Assembly: GCA_963808135.1 (NCBI GenBank)
Contig: CAWEFA010000134.1
Coordinates: 1-8,448 of the forward strand
Direction of reading: 5' to 3'
DNA: 8,448 nucleotides
Origin: CAWEFA01 sp963808135
GTDB taxonomy: Bacteria; Bacteroidota; Bacteroidia; Bacteroidales; DTGW01
Part shown: one piece after another, positions 1-5,667 of the stretch
How positions within the stretch are numbered: position 1 is the stretch's first letter
Layout: every line of letters starts with the position of its first letter
The notes under the pieces: model-generated
Seen by the model: the letters and a program-made list of their open reading frames with translations, nothing else
What the model was told of the DNA's origin: nothing
Database searches by the model: none
Program-made: the position numbers and the translations under genes

Positions 1-458
1 GTCATCCAGGAATCGACCTTGAATTTGATATAGATAATATTCGTTATATTTTAACAATAAAATCCGGCCCAAATTGGGGAAACAGCAGCCAGATTGGGAA
101 ATTGCTTGCAGATTTCAAAACTGCAAAAAAGACTTTACGAACAAGTAATTCTCAATTAAATGTAGTTGCTGTAAATGGTTGTTGTTATGGCAGGGAAAGC
201 AAATTTGACAAAGGAGAATATTTTAAATATTGCGGTCAAAAGTTTTGGGAATTTATTTCTGGCGATAATGAATTGTATACAAAAATTATTGAACCATTAG
301 GCCATAAGGCTAAGGATAGAAATGATGATTTTATGAAATCTTATTCTCAAATGATTAACAAGTTTACTAAAGAATTTGCAAATGAGTTCTGTAAAGTCGA
401 TGGAGATATTGATTGGGATAAATTAGTCAGATTCAATTCTGCTATTATTAAAACATAA
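1..458 (+). CDS. PmeII-like type II restriction endonuclease, C-terminal part (5' end outside window)
   Basis: The open frame enters from the left edge (first complete codon at position 3) and runs 151 codons to a TAA at 456-458. A TTG at 102 is not a plausible start, because conserved sequence continues upstream of it to the edge. The fragment begins with HPGIDLEF and continues through ILTIKSGPNWGNSSQ, NVVAVNGCCYG, FWEFISG, IIEPLGHKAK and a terminal IDWDKLVRFNS. I recognise this string of blocks as the family annotated as PmeII-type restriction endonucleases. Family members are usually about 230-250 residues, so roughly 80-100 N-terminal residues are missing. The D of GIDLEF (residue 5 of the fragment) and the TIK fifteen residues later fit a PD-(D/E)xK nuclease core in which the usual acidic residue before xK is Thr; this motif reading is inference. 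The enzyme would cut unmethylated DNA as part of a restriction-modification pair. The partner methyltransferase is not in this window and would be expected to the left. The recognition site cannot be read from the sequence. Confidence 0.8.
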   Translation, partial: HPGIDLEFDIDNIRYILTIKSGPNWGNSSQIGKLLADFKTAKKTLRTSNSQLNVVAVNGCCYGRESKFDKGEYFKYCGQKFWEFISGDNELYTKIIEPLGHKAKDRNDDFMKSYSQMINKFTKEFANEFCKVDGDIDWDKLVRFNSAIIKT

Positions 459-790
459 CAAAATCTATACACTTTTATATAACAGTATAATCAGGAAAAA
501 TAAGAACGCCGCCTAACATCGGCTCATACGTAATGCGGGTTTCAGGAGGTTTTCAAATGTAATGCTTTTTAATTATATTTGGTTATATTTTGATAAATAG
601 TGCGATTAAATCCCGCACATACGCATAGCCGAGGAACGTTGTACGCAATGCAATTTTGTAAAACAAGCATGAGATAGACACAAAAAATTTAACGGCAGGT
701 CGACTATTTGGATATAGACATAATTTGCATTCTGATTGGCCTCCAACGTTGGAGTGGTTATATTTCCAAGTAAGTTTTTAATAAAAAATT
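459..790. other. Gene-free stretch between the endonuclease gene and the IS
   Basis: This 332-bp stretch holds the structured element A (509-646, listed separately). After it there is a short open stretch at 662-781 (39 codons, stop TAA 779-781) encoding an aromatic-rich peptide containing LFGYRHNLHSDWPPTLEW. It has no start codon of its own in a sensible place and I do not recognise it. It could be the 3' remnant of a gene cut away by deletion, or chance. A perfect 14-bp palindrome, CTCCAACGTTGGAG, lies at 741-754 inside that stretch. No convincing intact gene, promoter or terminator is visible. Confidence 0.6.
509..646 (+). repeat. Structured intergenic element, copy A (attC-like imperfect hairpin)
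   Basis: This is an imperfect inverted repeat starting 50 bases after the endonuclease stop codon. The outer box GCCTAAC (511-517) faces GTTGTAC (638-644). Inside it, AT is unpaired, and CGGCT (520-524) pairs with AGCCG (627-631). The stem continues through TACGTA (527-532) with TACGCAT (620-626), then TGCGGG (534-539) with CCCGCA (612-617). On the 3' side the stem is separated from GTT by AGGAAC, so the two strands are asymmetric (2 nt against 6 nt). The sequence from AAC to GTT is 126 bases. It shares TAACATCGGCT with copy B at its left end, and CATAGCCG and GAACGTTG at its right end. The architecture (R'', L'', L', R' boxes with extrahelical bases, placed after a gene in the gene's direction) recalls an integron attC site. 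The R' box fits the attC consensus poorly. Confidence 0.65.
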
Positions 791-797
791 GGCATTG

Positions 798-1154
798 TTA
801 AAATAGTATAGCTAAGTTATTATTCCATTTAAACATTAACAATTTTATTGAATGAACCAACATGTGCTTTGCTTTAGTATAACATTTTGTTTTTCTTCTT
901 AATCTTGCCAGGAAATGCCTGAAAAGACTATTATAGCCTTCTACTGTATAAGTTTCTGCTTTGGTTTGAACCAGTTGTTTTTCCGGCACAAATTCATTGT
1001 ACGCTTTCCAATAGTCTGTACACACTATTCCTTTAGAACACCCTTCAATTTTATTCCAGAGCTTTTTTCCAGTTTCTGTTCCTCGTGTGCCAATTTCGCA
1101 ATTGATAAACCTATGCCCATATCTATCAACAGCAATCCATATCCAACAGTAGTT
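798..1154 (-). CDS. IS1-family transposase, second frame (InsB-like catalytic part, reached by -1 frameshift)
   Basis: A -1 slip on the A8C run makes the reading continue as NYCWIWIAVDRYGHRF, then CTDYWKAYNEF, and end with the stop TAA at 798-800. The fused protein spans 1477 down to 798 and is 226 residues long, the expected size for an IS1 transposase. It carries a DDE triad: D98 (LDE) from the first frame, D154 (TDYW) and E180 (VEGYN) from this one. The following FRHFLARLRRKTK block is the conserved basic segment after the catalytic Glu. A separate start at the ATG at 1025 (MCTDYWKAY) would give only 75 residues lacking the first catalytic acid, so independent translation is unlikely to be the functional route. 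The open frame shows no stop or second frameshift, so the IS may still be active. Confidence 0.85.
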   Translation of the reverse strand, partial: NYCWIWIAVDRYGHRFINCEIGTRGTETGKKLWNKIEGCSKGIVCTDYWKAYNEFVPEKQLVQTKAETYTVEGYNSLFRHFLARLRRKTKCYTKAKHMLVHSIKLLMFKWNNNLAILF

Positions 1155-1477
1155 TTTTTTGAACCAATATATGTATGCATCTCGTCCAGTTCAACTACTT
1201 CTATATCATCCGGGTTTCTGAATTCGTCTAACTTTTCCCCAAAGGACTTTATCCAATTGAATACAGCAACATGGCTCACATTCAAATATCTTCCTATTGA
1301 CCTAAAACCTAATCCCTCTAAATATAAAATCAAAGCATTTCTTTTTACGTCATTTGGCTTTCCTATTTGCTCAACAGTAAACCGGTGCTTACAATCTTTA
1401 CATAGGTATCTTTGTTTTGATTTAACTATACCATCTTTACGAAAATTTTTACTTCGGCATTTTGGGCAGCTATCCAT
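1025..1477 (-). CDS. IS1-family transposase, first frame (InsA-like; zinc finger, HTH and start of catalytic domain)
   Basis: The ATG is at 1477 on the minus strand, 63 bases inside the right end of the IS. In this frame the protein is 150 residues. Residues 1-30 form a CxxC...CxxC zinc finger (C4, C7, C26, C29), and residues about 45-80 form a helix-turn-helix (FRSIGRYLNVSHVAVFNW). The first catalytic acid is D98 in the motif VELDEMHTYIGSKK. Conserved transposase sequence leaves this frame at codons 107-108, in a run of eight A (T8 at 1153-1160 on the plus strand) followed by C. After that point the 0-frame tail is not family-like. The unshifted product therefore probably acts, like InsA of IS1, as a DNA-binding regulator that competes with the full transposase; that role is inferred from IS1. 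Confidence 0.85.
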   Translation of the reverse strand: MDSCPKCRSKNFRKDGIVKSKQRYLCKDCKHRFTVEQIGKPNDVKRNALILYLEGLGFRSIGRYLNVSHVAVFNWIKSFGEKLDEFRNPDDIEVVELDEMHTYIGSKKTTVGYGLLLIDMGIGLSIAKLAHEEQKLEKSSGIKLKGVLKE

Positions 1478-1540
1478 ATTTATTTCATTGAGGTTTATAA
1501 CTGCACAAATATATAAAAACTATACTTAATTAACAATACC

Positions 1541-1891
1541 AATTATGAATATTCCGATAATGCGCTTTATTTTCATTCTGCATTAAATGGTAAAAAGATA
1601 GATTTGTTAAAAAGGAATAACAAGGTTTGTTTTGAAATTGAATATTCAAGTGAAATCATCAAACATGAGCATGCGTGCAAATGGGCAACAAAATATCGCT
1701 CTGTAATTGGTTTTGGTAATATTGATATAATTACTGATTTTGAGCAAAAGAAAAATGGATTAAAGATTATAATGGCACATTATGGCAAATTCGATAATGA
1801 ATTTAATAATGAACAAATTGATAATATCGTGATTTTAAAATTAAACATAGAGGCCATATCAGGTAAACAATCGGGTGATTGGGTTAAATGA
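1541..1891 (+). pseudogene. NimA-like / pyridoxamine 5'-phosphate oxidase superfamily protein, 5'-truncated by the IS
   Basis: Conserved sequence starts exactly at the IS edge: from 1541 the frame reads NYEYSDNALYFHSALNGKK, and about 116 codons later it ends at TGA 1889-1891. The blocks LYFHSA..GKKIDLLKRNNKVCFEIE, CKWATKYRSVIGFGN and IEAISGKQSGDW are typical of the Nim-like branch of the FMN-binding split-barrel (PPOX) superfamily. Its members include putative flavin-dependent reductases, some linked to 5-nitroimidazole resistance. Family proteins are about 150-160 residues and begin with a start codon some 40-45 codons upstream of this point. That N-terminal part, which contributes to the flavin site, is absent. 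It is also not found on the far side of the IS, where 650-790 does not translate to a Nim N-terminus in any frame. A TTG at 1604 could be read as a start for a 95-residue product, but this falls inside the conserved fold and is unlikely to be functional. Confidence 0.78.
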
Positions 1892-2126
1892 AATGCTAAA
1901 ACAAAAATAAATTTTAAAAAATTAAGTAATTTTAGATACGGATAAATGCAATTTTTTAAGTACTTATATCCGTCAACAAAAACATGGCTTTTTTTTTATA
2001 AACAATAAGTTATAATTAAGGAAAGGCATAAAAATAAAAGGTTGTTCTCATTACCAGGTGCGTATATCCGGTAGTTACCGGCTATAAAATAGAGAGCAAA
2101 TTGTTGTTAAACATAACTGACCAAAA
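1892..2126. other. Intergenic spacer with two inverted repeats upstream of the radical SAM gene
   Basis: Two inverted repeats are visible. ACGGATA (1938-1944) pairs with TATCCGT (1967-1973) around a 22-nt AT-rich loop, and a run of nine T follows about 15 bases later; as a terminator this is weak, because the T-run is detached from the stem. CCGGTA-GT-TACCGG (2068-2081) is a compact perfect palindrome about 45 bases before the radical SAM start and could be an operator or a short hairpin in the leader. Neither one matches the AAC...GTT element family well. No gene is supported here. Confidence 0.4.
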
Positions 2127-3299
2127 ATGGAAGATAATAAAAGTTCAAAATCTAGAAATCATTTTAGAAGAATGGTTAACAGTTTCAATAAAGATTGTTT
2201 AATACAATTCATTAATTCTGACAAAAATGATTTTATTAAACTTCCTCCAATATATGCCTTGATTGATTTGACTTGGAACTGCAACTATGATTGTATTGGT
2301 TGCATTGACACGAAAGCAAAAGATGGAGAAGATGTTGTCTTTAAAAAAGTTTTCAATGATCCTCTCAAATATGACACAGAAGCATTCAAGGGAAAATTCC
2401 TTTCAAAAAAAATTATTTCAAATACAATCAATTATGTTAAAAAGTATAACTTGCGAGGAATCCAGTTAATGGGTGGAGAGACACTTCTCCATCCTGAAAT
2501 TGATGAAATATTATGTGAATTAGCTGATAATAATATACCAATTGAAATGGTTAGTAATGGAAGTTTTATTATTGACCACATCCCTGCACTTTCAAAAGCA
2601 CTTTCTGTCAATGAATCTTATTTAAGAGTATCTATTAATGCATGGTCAAAATATGGTGAGCGTGTTGGATGGGATATTAAGTCATCGGAATTACTTGACA
2701 AGGTAATAAGTGGTATTAAGTTGCTTATTAATGAATTGCCTGCAGAATATAAAGAAAGTGTCTTTGTTACAACAGTAGCCTTTAAAGATGCACTTGATGA
2801 TCTTGAGGAATTAGTGATCAATCTTAGCAAGATCGGGTTGAAACGAATGGTAATAATTAGAGAACGTAACTCTGAATCAAAAGGATTTTTAAAAGAACAA
2901 GAAGCTGTCAAAGATCAAGTGATTGAAATAGTCGAAAAAATTAAAAGTAATAATCCCAATAATCTGTTTGAAATTGGAATCGCGGACAATATTGTTGTTG
3001 AACCAATTGAACAAAAAAAAGAATATAGTCCTTGCCCTGCTGTTTTTTTAAAAGCTTTTTTGGGCGCTGATGGCTTTTTTTATTCATGTACAGATCATCG
3101 TGGGAGTAAAAATGCACGATTAGTAAACATTCATGATTACGGTGATGATTTTGAGAAAGCATGGCATTCTCAAAATAGAGTTAATAAAGCACTTGCATGG
3201 GTGCCGAAAAAGTGTTGCAACGATTTAGTATGTCAAAGATTTGACGGTAATATATGTATAAGTGCTTTTAGACAAGTGTATGATACATGGACTTTTTAA
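2127..3299 (+). CDS. Radical SAM protein with SPASM-like C-terminal cysteine cluster, function unknown
   Basis: The gene encodes 390 residues. The radical SAM core is clear: CNYDCIGC (C52, C56, C59, the CxxxCxxC ligand set for the SAM-binding 4Fe-4S cluster) after a beta strand YALIDLTW, then GIQLMGGETLLHPE (GGE at 116-118) and MVSNGS at 141-146. The C-terminal third has the layout of a SPASM/twitch auxiliary-cluster domain. It begins with CPAVF (C303) and ADGFFYSC (C321), continues with VNIHDYGDDFEKAWHS, and ends in a cysteine group at C363, C364, C369 and C377. Such proteins modify peptides, sugars or cofactors by radical chemistry, but no precursor peptide, maturase partner or recognisable pathway gene adjoins it, so I name no substrate. 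The first 40 residues are basic and polar and lie before the barrel. The ATG at 2127 is the first in frame with full domain coverage; the leader is AT-rich without a Shine-Dalgarno sequence, as is usual in Bacteroidota. Element B follows 48 bases after the stop. Confidence 0.85.
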   Translation: MEDNKSSKSRNHFRRMVNSFNKDCLIQFINSDKNDFIKLPPIYALIDLTWNCNYDCIGCIDTKAKDGEDVVFKKVFNDPLKYDTEAFKGKFLSKKIISNTINYVKKYNLRGIQLMGGETLLHPEIDEILCELADNNIPIEMVSNGSFIIDHIPALSKALSVNESYLRVSINAWSKYGERVGWDIKSSELLDKVISGIKLLINELPAEYKESVFVTTVAFKDALDDLEELVINLSKIGLKRMVIIRERNSESKGFLKEQEAVKDQVIEIVEKIKSNNPNNLFEIGIADNIVVEPIEQKKEYSPCPAVFLKAFLGADGFFYSCTDHRGSKNARLVNIHDYGDDFEKAWHSQNRVNKALAWVPKKCCNDLVCQRFDGNICISAFRQVYDTWTF

Positions 3300-3599
3300 A
3301 CTTAAATAATGACTTTTATATCAAAATAAATATTAACAATTTAAACAGCCGGTAACATCGGCTATAGCCAATAAGGGTTTTAGAGGTATGCGATGCGCAT
3401 CACCCGCATTAAGTTTTGTGCTGGTAGATAGAAACGTAGCACCGAAATCCCTTACTGGCCATAGCCGCGAACGTTGGCGGTAACTTGATAATCACCAAAA
3501 TGCACAGTTCATTTCTTATAAAAAAACACATCAGGATTTCAAAAAAATGAAAATAATTTTAGATTTGTGATATATACTTAAAATTCTAACTCATAAATA
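3300..3599. other. Gene-free stretch between the radical SAM and glycosyltransferase genes
   Basis: These 300 bases contain structured element B (3348-3480, listed separately), preceded by 48 bases and followed by about 120 bases of AT-rich DNA. The AT-rich part after the element would have to carry any promoter for the glycosyltransferase, but I cannot identify a confident -33/-7 pair. No open frame of note is present. Confidence 0.6.
3348..3480 (+). repeat. Structured intergenic element, copy B (attC-like imperfect hairpin)
   Basis: This is the clearest copy. The outer box CCGGTAAC (3349-3356) can pair with GTTGGCGG (3473-3480) at seven of eight positions, counting one G-T wobble. After a 2-nt spacer (AT), CGGCTAT (3359-3365) pairs perfectly with ATAGCCG (3461-3467), and CGAAC is unpaired on the 3' side. 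Further in, TAAGGG (3372-3377) pairs with CCCTTA (3449-3454). The loop region carries its own small hairpins, GATGCGCATC (3392-3401) and GTGCT/AGCAC (3419-3423 with 3438-3442). The sequence from AAC to GTT is 122 bases, the same as copy C. B and C also share sequence outside the stems: ATAAGGGTT followed by AGAG and TGCGA on the left, and CGAAATCCCTTAC against CGAATCCCTTAC on the right. This argues for common descent rather than chance folding. Confidence 0.75.
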
Positions 3600-5207
3600 A
3601 TGATTAAAACTATCCAACAATTCATACTTCATCCCTGGTTGTATATTTTAATAGTAATTTTCGGGATTTCTTTAAAATTTTACAATCTGGATCATAAATT
3701 GTTCTGGTTTGATGAAGTTTGTACCATTCAGCACACATCAGGCATTTCTGACGGTAAATATCTCGGTCTTATTCCTGTCAATAAAACAAAGAATATTAGT
3801 TATTATCACAATCTCTATCATCTGAAGACACAACATTATTCAATTGCTTCTCAGCTTAAAGGTTTGTTCTCGTCAACCCAGCTTACACCTTTGCATTATT
3901 CGTTTTTAATATTCTGGTACAGGATATTTGGAGACAATTTTATTGACTACCGGTTATTCAGTGTATTTATTTTTATTCTTACGCTACCTTTTCTCTATTT
4001 ACTTACGAAAAAAATACTTCATTCCGACTTTGCTGGATGGGTATCTGTGAGTTTATATTCCGTATCTCCATATATACATTTATATGCCCAAGAGGCCAGG
4101 TATTATATTTTGTGGTCCTTCTTTCTGATTGTCTTGCACTACTTTCTTCTGCTGGCCATTCAACATAGGGAAAAAAGCTGGTGGTTTGCTTATATAATTA
4201 CGGCAGTTTTGGCCATGTATACATCTCCTTTTACCGGAATTATCATTTTCGGTCATCTGGTTTATGTCTGGTTTTTTGAAAAAGATTTAAGGAGACCGTA
4301 TGCTATCAGCTTGCTGCTCGTTATTTTGTGCTATATGCCATGGATATTCTCCATGTACCTTAACCGCAGCGAGATAGTTTCAGCTATGTCGTGGCATTCC
4401 AGGAATTTTCATGTGGGGTTTTTATTTCCTTTAATGGGCCAGATGTTTTACTTTATAAGCATCTTTTTCTTTAAAATTGACTATCACAATCTTTCCTTCA
4501 CGACACCGCCTGATTTCACACCCGGAATGATTGGTGCATTTATGATTAATATCCTGATGTTGATTTTACTCATCATTTCATTTGTATATCTTTTCAAAAA
4601 ATCGGGAAAGAAAATTACCTGGTTTCTACTGTTGATCATTCTTCCGGGTGTATTGCTGTTTTATTCGTTAGATATAGCCAGAAGCAGCATTACCTCATGG
4701 TGGTGGCGATACCTTATTTTTAACGCGGCAGGTATCATATTGGTGATGACCTTTTTATTATTCAAAAAGATAGAACGTGGAAATCTTTTCTATTCCGGTG
4801 TATTTATGGGATTGGCAGTCGTGGGTATTCTCTCTATTCTTACCATTTCAAAAACCCGGCATTGGTTTCTGGGTGGCAATGTGCAACAGCAGGTATACAT
4901 CGAAGATGCAAATTTCATTTCAAAAGCACCGAAGCCATTGCTGATAACCGATTATTCATTCAGGTTAGGAATGGTCGATTTTATGGTGGTACTGAATGAA
5001 TGTAAATCAGAAAATGTGGATATTCTTCGTGCCTCTCCTGATATTAAAAATGTTGAAGAAATACTAAGAGATAAAAATTATTCTGACATCTATATTATTC
5101 ATGCATCTCCTAAGCTGGTTCAGAATTTAAAGTCGCAGTTTAATGAAAAAATGGATTCTTTGGAGATTAAAGGAATTTCTCCCATATGGAAAATAAATCT
5201 TAATTAA
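3600..5207 (+). CDS. Glycosyltransferase family 39 (PMT_2-like) integral membrane protein
   Basis: The gene encodes 535 residues with about ten or more hydrophobic membrane segments between residues 13 and 415, and a soluble C-terminal portion of about 110 residues. The signature of lipid-phosphosugar-dependent GT-C enzymes is present. The first periplasmic loop carries LFWFDEVCTI (D38, E39, the catalytic-type acidic pair); LTPLHYSFLIFWYRIFGDN at 95-113 is the familiar 'P-L-Y..L..W...FG' block; and YAQEARYYILW (E165, R167, Y168) matches the second conserved loop. Relatives include ArnT and protein mannosyltransferases, which move a sugar from a polyprenyl phosphate donor onto lipid, protein or glycan at the outer face of the inner membrane. 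Donor and acceptor cannot be told from sequence. There is no neighbouring sugar-pathway gene, so it appears as an isolated unit between elements B and C. The start ATG at 3600 directly precedes the first membrane helix; an in-frame alternative is not needed. Confidence 0.87.
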   Translation: MIKTIQQFILHPWLYILIVIFGISLKFYNLDHKLFWFDEVCTIQHTSGISDGKYLGLIPVNKTKNISYYHNLYHLKTQHYSIASQLKGLFSSTQLTPLHYSFLIFWYRIFGDNFIDYRLFSVFIFILTLPFLYLLTKKILHSDFAGWVSVSLYSVSPYIHLYAQEARYYILWSFFLIVLHYFLLLAIQHREKSWWFAYIITAVLAMYTSPFTGIIIFGHLVYVWFFEKDLRRPYAISLLLVILCYMPWIFSMYLNRSEIVSAMSWHSRNFHVGFLFPLMGQMFYFISIFFFKIDYHNLSFTTPPDFTPGMIGAFMINILMLILLIISFVYLFKKSGKKITWFLLLIILPGVLLFYSLDIARSSITSWWWRYLIFNAAGIILVMTFLLFKKIERGNLFYSGVFMGLAVVGILSILTISKTRHWFLGGNVQQQVYIEDANFISKAPKPLLITDYSFRLGMVDFMVVLNECKSENVDILRASPDIKNVEEILRDKNYSDIYIIHASPKLVQNLKSQFNEKMDSLEIKGISPIWKINLN

Positions 5208-5247
5208 ATCAAATCAGAAGATAAAAGAAATTATAAAAAACAAACTA

Positions 5248-5380
5248 TTGCCAACACAGTGTATAATCCATAAGGGTTGCAGAGATTTGCGAAGGTCAGA
5301 AAAAGTAATTAAATTTGGTGTAACTGGATACAGACGTGGCTTCGAATCCCTTACGGCTCATACACTCGAACATTATGCAA
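5248..5380 (+). repeat. Structured intergenic element, copy C (attC-like imperfect hairpin)
   Basis: This copy lies 40 bases after the glycosyltransferase stop. TTGC (5248-5251) can pair with GCAA (5377-5380). The AAC box (5253-5255) is followed by a 2-nt spacer, and AGTGTAT (5258-5264) pairs perfectly with ATACACT (5360-5366). The 3' spacer is CGAAC, identical to copy B. The final box reads ATT rather than GTT, so it departs from an attC site at the position where strand exchange would occur. The inner stem TAAGGG (5271-5276) with CCCTTA (5348-5353) is the same as in copy B. The AAC-to-ATT length is 122 bases. The outer stem sequences differ from B, but both arms have changed together (CGGCTAT/ATAGCCG against AGTGTAT/ATACACT). 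Such compensatory change indicates that the structure is what is conserved. Confidence 0.7.
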
Positions 5381-5404
5381 AAACCTATAATAGCTCAAAT
5401 CTGA

Positions 5405-5447
5405 GCGATAGCTGGGGACCTTGTGCTAGTTGCGCATCGTTTTTTTT
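5405..5447 (+). terminator. Possible Rho-independent terminator after the glycosyltransferase
   Basis: TAGC (5409-5412) pairs with GCTA (5425-5428), and outer GCG (5405-5407) with CGC (5433-5435) across an internal loop. Eight T follow at 5440-5447. The stem is short and interrupted, so this is a weak candidate; a second G-rich stretch followed by eight T (5526-5545) is weaker still. Confidence 0.3.
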
Positions 5448-5639
5448 CAACTTTTCACCATTTGTAAAACATTTAGTTATATTAACGCGGTTTTATTATT
5501 TTCAAAAAAAAGTAAAATTGCTTTGGGGGTTAACGCCTTTTTTTTCGTCATATAATAAAAAGCATTGAAAAGTTCACTATGCCCGATTTATATAAAAAGT
5601 GTTTTATTTGTTCAATTTTCTTGAGTTTTAATTATCCGG

Positions 5640-5667
5640 ATAAAAAGTTTAAACTTGTACTTTTTAT
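5640..5667 (+). promoter_or_regulatory. Nested inverted repeats in the receptor leader, possible operator or RNA hairpin
   Basis: ATAAAAAGT (5640-5648) and ACTTTTTAT (5659-5667) are perfect 9-bp inverted repeats with a 10-nt loop. Overlapping their left arm is a perfect 12-bp palindrome, AAGTTTAAACTT (5645-5656). The two structures are mutually exclusive as hairpins. They sit about 95 bases before the receptor start, a plausible place for a regulator site or a leader hairpin. Low GC makes chance palindromes likelier, so function is only suggested. Confidence 0.35.

Larger units (their letters stand above)
791..1540 (-). mobile_element. IS1-family insertion sequence, complete (750 bp)
   Basis: The element is bounded by terminal inverted repeats. 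The left end reads GGCATTGTTAA (from 791) and the right end, on the minus strand from 1540, reads GGTATTGTTAA. The two ends match at 17 of their first 21 positions, both reaching a GTATAG. Between them lies a single transposase gene read on the minus strand through a -1 frameshift. The size, the end-to-end packing (the stop codon lies inside the left repeat) and the protein are those of the IS1 family. The flanking bases are AATT on both sides (787-790 and 1541-1544). This could be a short target duplication, but it is only four bases in AT-rich DNA, and IS1 elements usually make 8-9 bp. The IS sits against a gene that has lost its 5' end, which suggests an IS-adjacent deletion rather than a simple insertion. 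Confidence 0.88.

Noticed and set aside
544..562. AGGAGGT followed six bases later by ATG TAA (a start-stop pair) inside element A
   Set aside because: It resembles a ribosome-loading site for a minimal ORF, but Bacteroidota make little use of Shine-Dalgarno sequences, copies B and C lack it, and chance is likely.
915..1529. Open frame of 204 codons on the plus strand
   Set aside because: It lies antisense to the IS1 transposase, which has clear zinc-finger, HTH and DDE motifs; the antisense product is Ser/Phe/Ile-rich without a family match.
1604..1891. The nim-like gene as an intact 95-residue protein starting at TTG 1604
   Set aside because: Conserved family sequence extends upstream of the TTG to the IS boundary, so the start would lie inside the fold and the gene is better read as truncated.
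1938..1990. Inverted repeat ACGGATA/TATCCGT followed by a T-run as a terminator for the nim remnant
   Set aside because: The stem is only 7 bp with a 22-nt loop, and the T-run starts about 15 bases after the stem, so it does not fit an intrinsic terminator well.
509..3480. Elements as CRISPR repeats or REP/BIME sequences
   Set aside because: They are single copies per intergenic region, over 120 bases long, diverged in sequence with paired changes and not tandem, which fits neither CRISPR arrays nor short REP sequences.
5248..5568. Open frame of 106 codons on the plus strand
   Set aside because: It begins inside structured element C, runs through T-rich low-complexity DNA, has no recognisable motif, and its first third translates a hairpin whose base pairing explains the sequence better.
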